DNA of 8,461 nucleotides, taken from contig DQHW01000010.1 in assembly GCA_003524305.1 (NCBI GenBank), positions 44,386 through 52,846 on the forward strand, in the 5' to 3' direction. This DNA is from Anaerolineaceae bacterium (GTDB lineage: Bacteria; Chloroflexota; Anaerolineae; Anaerolineales; Anaerolineaceae). Shown piece after piece: positions 6,623 through 8,461 of this stretch; positions within the stretch are counted from its first letter, which is position 1, and each line of letters starts with the position of its first letter. Position numbers and translations under genes: made by a program. Below the pieces are notes generated by a model. The model did no database searches and had not been told where the DNA came from. It saw only the letters and a list, made by a program, of their open reading frames with translations.

Positions 6623-6650
6623 AACAACCCTCCCAAAGTATCGAGTGCAA

Positions 6651-7007
6651 TTACCATTTAGGTTCTTCAGTCATTTGATAAACAGTGTGGCAGTATGGAC
6701 AGGTCACCATTGGAGCGCCCTGTACCATGGTGATGTTTTCAGCAGCCAGAACGCCGCCGCATGATTTGCATTTAATAGCGTCCATGGCTACGTTTCCTGG
6801 TAAATCTACATTGAGTGTGACATTGGTGGTCGGAGAAACTGGTTTGCGGCGGGCGGCAAAGAAGATGATCACCAAACCAACCCCAATCAAAACCAACCCA
6901 ATGGGAAGCCATCCAATTTGTCCATTGTATGGATCGGTCGCTCCTATCGCCATTAAGGCACCAAACAAAATGAGCAAACCAGCCCCGATAAATGCAATGA
7001 TTTTCAT
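6651..7007 (-). CDS. Small two-TM membrane protein with C-terminal zinc ribbon, 118 aa
   Basis: This is the first gene of the cluster. Two hydrophobic segments (about residues 4-22 and 33-52) form a membrane hairpin, followed by a positively charged ARRK stop that places the rest in the cytoplasm. A short linker leads to a zinc ribbon with Cys80-x2-Cys83 and Cys103-x2-Cys106 (KCKSCGGVL and TCPYCHTVY). No enzymatic motif is seen, and I do not recognise a named family. The ATG at 7007 has a GGAGGA Shine-Dalgarno at 7016-7011. The stop is 28 nt before the Cys-Ala-tailed membrane protein, so the two are probably co-transcribed. Sharing a membrane location and cytoplasmic face, it could be a partner or chaperone of that protein, but this is speculation. 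Confidence 0.85.
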   Translation of the reverse strand: MKIIAFIGAGLLILFGALMAIGATDPYNGQIGWLPIGLVLIGVGLVIIFFAARRKPVSPTTNVTLNVDLPGNVAMDAIKCKSCGGVLAAENITMVQGAPMVTCPYCHTVYQMTEEPKW

Positions 7008-7051
7008 GAGTCCTCCACTAAATTATTAAAACACTAGAATATATAAAATGG

Positions 7052-7057
7052 ATTATA
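7052..7057 (-). promoter_or_regulatory. -10 box of the predicted cluster promoter
   Basis: The minus strand reads TTGTATAATCC, with a perfect TATAAT at 7057-7052. Transcription would start around 7045 and give a leader of roughly 38 nt before the ATG at 7007. No good -35 box was found at 16-18 nt, so the strength or an activator requirement is uncertain. Confidence 0.5.
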
Positions 7058-7104
7058 CAATCATTTGCGGTTGAAATTTTATAAGAAAGGCATAAGTTTT
7101 TCAC

Positions 7105-7113
7105 TGCTATAAT
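7105..7113 (+). promoter_or_regulatory. Extended -10 promoter of ligA
   Basis: TGCTATAAT matches the extended -10 pattern TG-n-TATAAT exactly, with TATAAT at 7108-7113. No TTGACA-like box is found 17 nt upstream, which is normal for extended -10 promoters. Transcription would start near 7120, only about 15 nt before the ligA ATG and just upstream of its Shine-Dalgarno at 7122-7129. Confidence 0.65.
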
Positions 7114-7134
7114 TTGTGCATAAGGAAGGTAAAT

Positions 7135-8461
7135 ATGACCGATAACGCTGAAATTGACGAGATTAGAAAACTGCAAAACGACATCAATGTTCATTTTTAT
7201 CGATACCACGTGCTGGATCAGCCGTTGATCAGCGATTATGAATACGATACCTTGATCAAAAGGTTGCGTGAACTTGAAGCGCGGCATCCTGAGATGGTCA
7301 CCGCAGATTCACCGACGCAGCGGATCGGCGCCCTGGCAGCCGATCGTTTTCAAAAAGTGACCCATCCAGCACCCATACTTTCATTGGCAAATGCCTTCAG
7401 CAATGCAGATTTGACCGCCTGGTATGAACGCATCGTCAAATTGGATTCCAGAGTAGCGCAGTCAGGATACGTGTTGGAACCCAAGATTGACGGACTAACG
7501 GTTGTGCTGCGTTATGAAAAAGGAATCCTGGTGCAGGGAGCCACCCGCGGTGACGGCGAAGTGGGAGAAGATGTCACCGCCAATGTGCGCACCATCAAGA
7601 GCATTCCGCTCAAGATTCCTGTTGTTGAAGGTAAACAAAAGGCGCCTGACTTATTGGTGGTGAGAGGCGAAGTCTTTATCATGCGCGATGATTTTGTAAG
7701 ACTCAACCAGGCGCTTGAAGAAAACGGCGAAAAAACTTACCAGAATCCCCGCAACACCGCCGCCGGTTCGTTAAGGCAGTTGGACCCGGCGCTGACCAGT
7801 AAGCGGGCGTTGGCCATCTTGGTCTATGCCATCGTGCAAAGCTCTGATCCTGTGCCGGCAACGCAGTGGGGATTAATCAACACCTTGCGTGATTTGGGCT
7901 TTCCCGTCAGTGAATTGATCGAGAAAGTTGATTCCTTCGATGATGTTCTCAAAATCACCCCGCGTTGGATTGAACGCCGTGACAGCATCCCCTTTGAAGT
8001 GGATGGGGTGGTGATTAAATTGGATGACCTTCGTGTAGCCGACGAACTGGGTTTTGTCGGTAAGGATCCTCGCGGCGCAATCGCGCTTAAGTACCCTGCG
8101 CGTGAAGTGACGACCATCTTAAAAGACATCGGCATCAATGTAGGCCGCACCGGGGTGCTCACACCTTTCGCCATCTTTGAACCCGTTGAAGTGGGCGGCG
8201 TGACTGTCAGTAAAGCCACGCTGCATAACTTTGATTTCATCGCGGATAAAGACATCCGTATTCAAGACCGGGTGCTGATCAAACGGGCCGGAGATGTGAT
8301 CCCTTATGTGATCGGCCCCATAACGGATGCACGTACTGGTGTTGAGACACCTTACCAGATGCCAAATGTTTGTCCGTCATGCGGACAAGAAGTGGAGCAT
8401 CTCGCCGGAGAAGTGGCATGGTATTGCGTTAACGCAGCCTGCCCGGCGCAGCTTGTGCGCA
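7135..8461 (+). CDS. ligA: NAD+-dependent DNA ligase LigA, N-terminal 442 codons, cut by window edge
   Basis: This enzyme seals nicks in DNA during replication and repair, using NAD+ to adenylate itself. The N-terminal domain Ia carries YHVLDQPLISDYEYD (24-38), which binds the nicotinamide part of NAD+. The catalytic Lys117 lies in LEPKIDG, followed by TRGDGEVGEDVT (137-148), NPRNTAAGSLRQLDP (204-218), VDGVVIKLD (289-297) and the ALKYPA segment (317-322). The OB-fold runs to about 400, and the start of the zinc finger shows Cys413, Cys416, Cys431 and Cys436. The remaining helix-hairpin-helix and BRCT domains (typically to about 670 residues) lie outside the window. The start is supported by AAGGAAGG 5 nt upstream. 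It diverges from the radical SAM cluster and is an unrelated housekeeping gene. Confidence 0.97.
   Translation, partial: MTDNAEIDEIRKLQNDINVHFYRYHVLDQPLISDYEYDTLIKRLRELEARHPEMVTADSPTQRIGALAADRFQKVTHPAPILSLANAFSNADLTAWYERIVKLDSRVAQSGYVLEPKIDGLTVVLRYEKGILVQGATRGDGEVGEDVTANVRTIKSIPLKIPVVEGKQKAPDLLVVRGEVFIMRDDFVRLNQALEENGEKTYQNPRNTAAGSLRQLDPALTSKRALAILVYAIVQSSDPVPATQWGLINTLRDLGFPVSELIEKVDSFDDVLKITPRWIERRDSIPFEVDGVVIKLDDLRVADELGFVGKDPRGAIALKYPAREVTTILKDIGINVGRTGVLTPFAIFEPVEVGGVTVSKATLHNFDFIADKDIRIQDRVLIKRAGDVIPYVIGPITDARTGVETPYQMPNVCPSCGQEVEHLAGEVAWYCVNAACPAQLVR

Larger units (their letters stand above)
1603..7007 (-). other. Predicted five-gene operon (zinc ribbon, Cys-Ala protein, active and dead radical SAM, methyltransferase)
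   Basis: Five co-oriented genes are separated by gaps of 28, 12, 24 and 1 nt (the last with overlapping alternative starts). They have one promoter candidate in front (7052-7057) and one terminator candidate behind (1491-1537). No gap is large enough to hold an obvious independent promoter. The grouping is inferred from spacing. Confidence 0.75.

Noticed and set aside
7018..7287. 89-aa open frame on the minus strand overlapping the ligA start
   Set aside because: It covers the divergent promoters and the antisense of the well-supported ligA N-terminus, has no recognisable motif and no convincing ribosome-binding site.
7824..8255. 143-aa open frame on the minus strand inside ligA
   Set aside because: It is a Ser/Thr-rich antisense shadow of conserved ligase motifs (VDGVVIKLD and ALKYPA lie on the other strand).
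1..8461. CRISPR arrays, insertion sequences, phage genes
   Set aside because: No spaced direct-repeat array, transposase motif or phage-type gene was seen on either strand.

Overview
The window is bacterial chromosomal DNA of roughly balanced base composition with tightly packed genes. No phage, IS or CRISPR sequence was seen. The style of the LigA fragment and of the DUF2207-like protein suggests Chloroflexota (perhaps Anaerolineae). This is an inference from remembered family resemblance, not a measured placement.

Layout from left to right. Positions 1-46 hold the 5' part of a tRNA-Pro(GGG) on the minus strand, cut by the window edge, with a good promoter at 60-88. An MFS transporter gene lies at 121-1461 (-). 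A probable intrinsic terminator (1491-1537) separates it from a five-gene minus-strand cluster that starts near 7007 and ends at 1603. In transcription order the cluster encodes: a small membrane protein with a zinc ribbon (7007-6651); a large DUF2207-like membrane protein whose C-terminus is a Cys-Ala repeat tail (6622-4895); a radical SAM/SPASM enzyme with a fused PqqD-like N-terminal domain (4882-3548); a paralogue of that enzyme that has lost every cluster cysteine (3523-2348); and a class I SAM methyltransferase (2346-1603). A 127-bp divergent promoter region separates this cluster from ligA, which runs rightward from 7135 and leaves the window after 442 codons.

The five-gene cluster is the notable part. 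A PqqD-like (RiPP recognition element) domain fused to a radical SAM/SPASM enzyme is the usual architecture of peptide-modifying maturases. The gene directly upstream of it ends in seven cysteines arranged as CACACACAGCACACA. The simplest reading is that the tail is the substrate. It would be carried on the cytoplasmic side of a 575-residue membrane protein instead of on a small precursor peptide. The cysteine-free paralogue keeps the PqqD-like domain and the GGEP SAM-binding motif but cannot hold a 4Fe-4S cluster, so it looks like a pseudoenzyme that could bind the substrate or regulate the active copy. The methyltransferase overlaps the end of the pseudoenzyme frame and may add a second modification. 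The reaction, the final product and the role of the zinc-ribbon protein are unknown from sequence alone. The MFS transporter, ligA and tRNA-Pro are probably independent neighbours.
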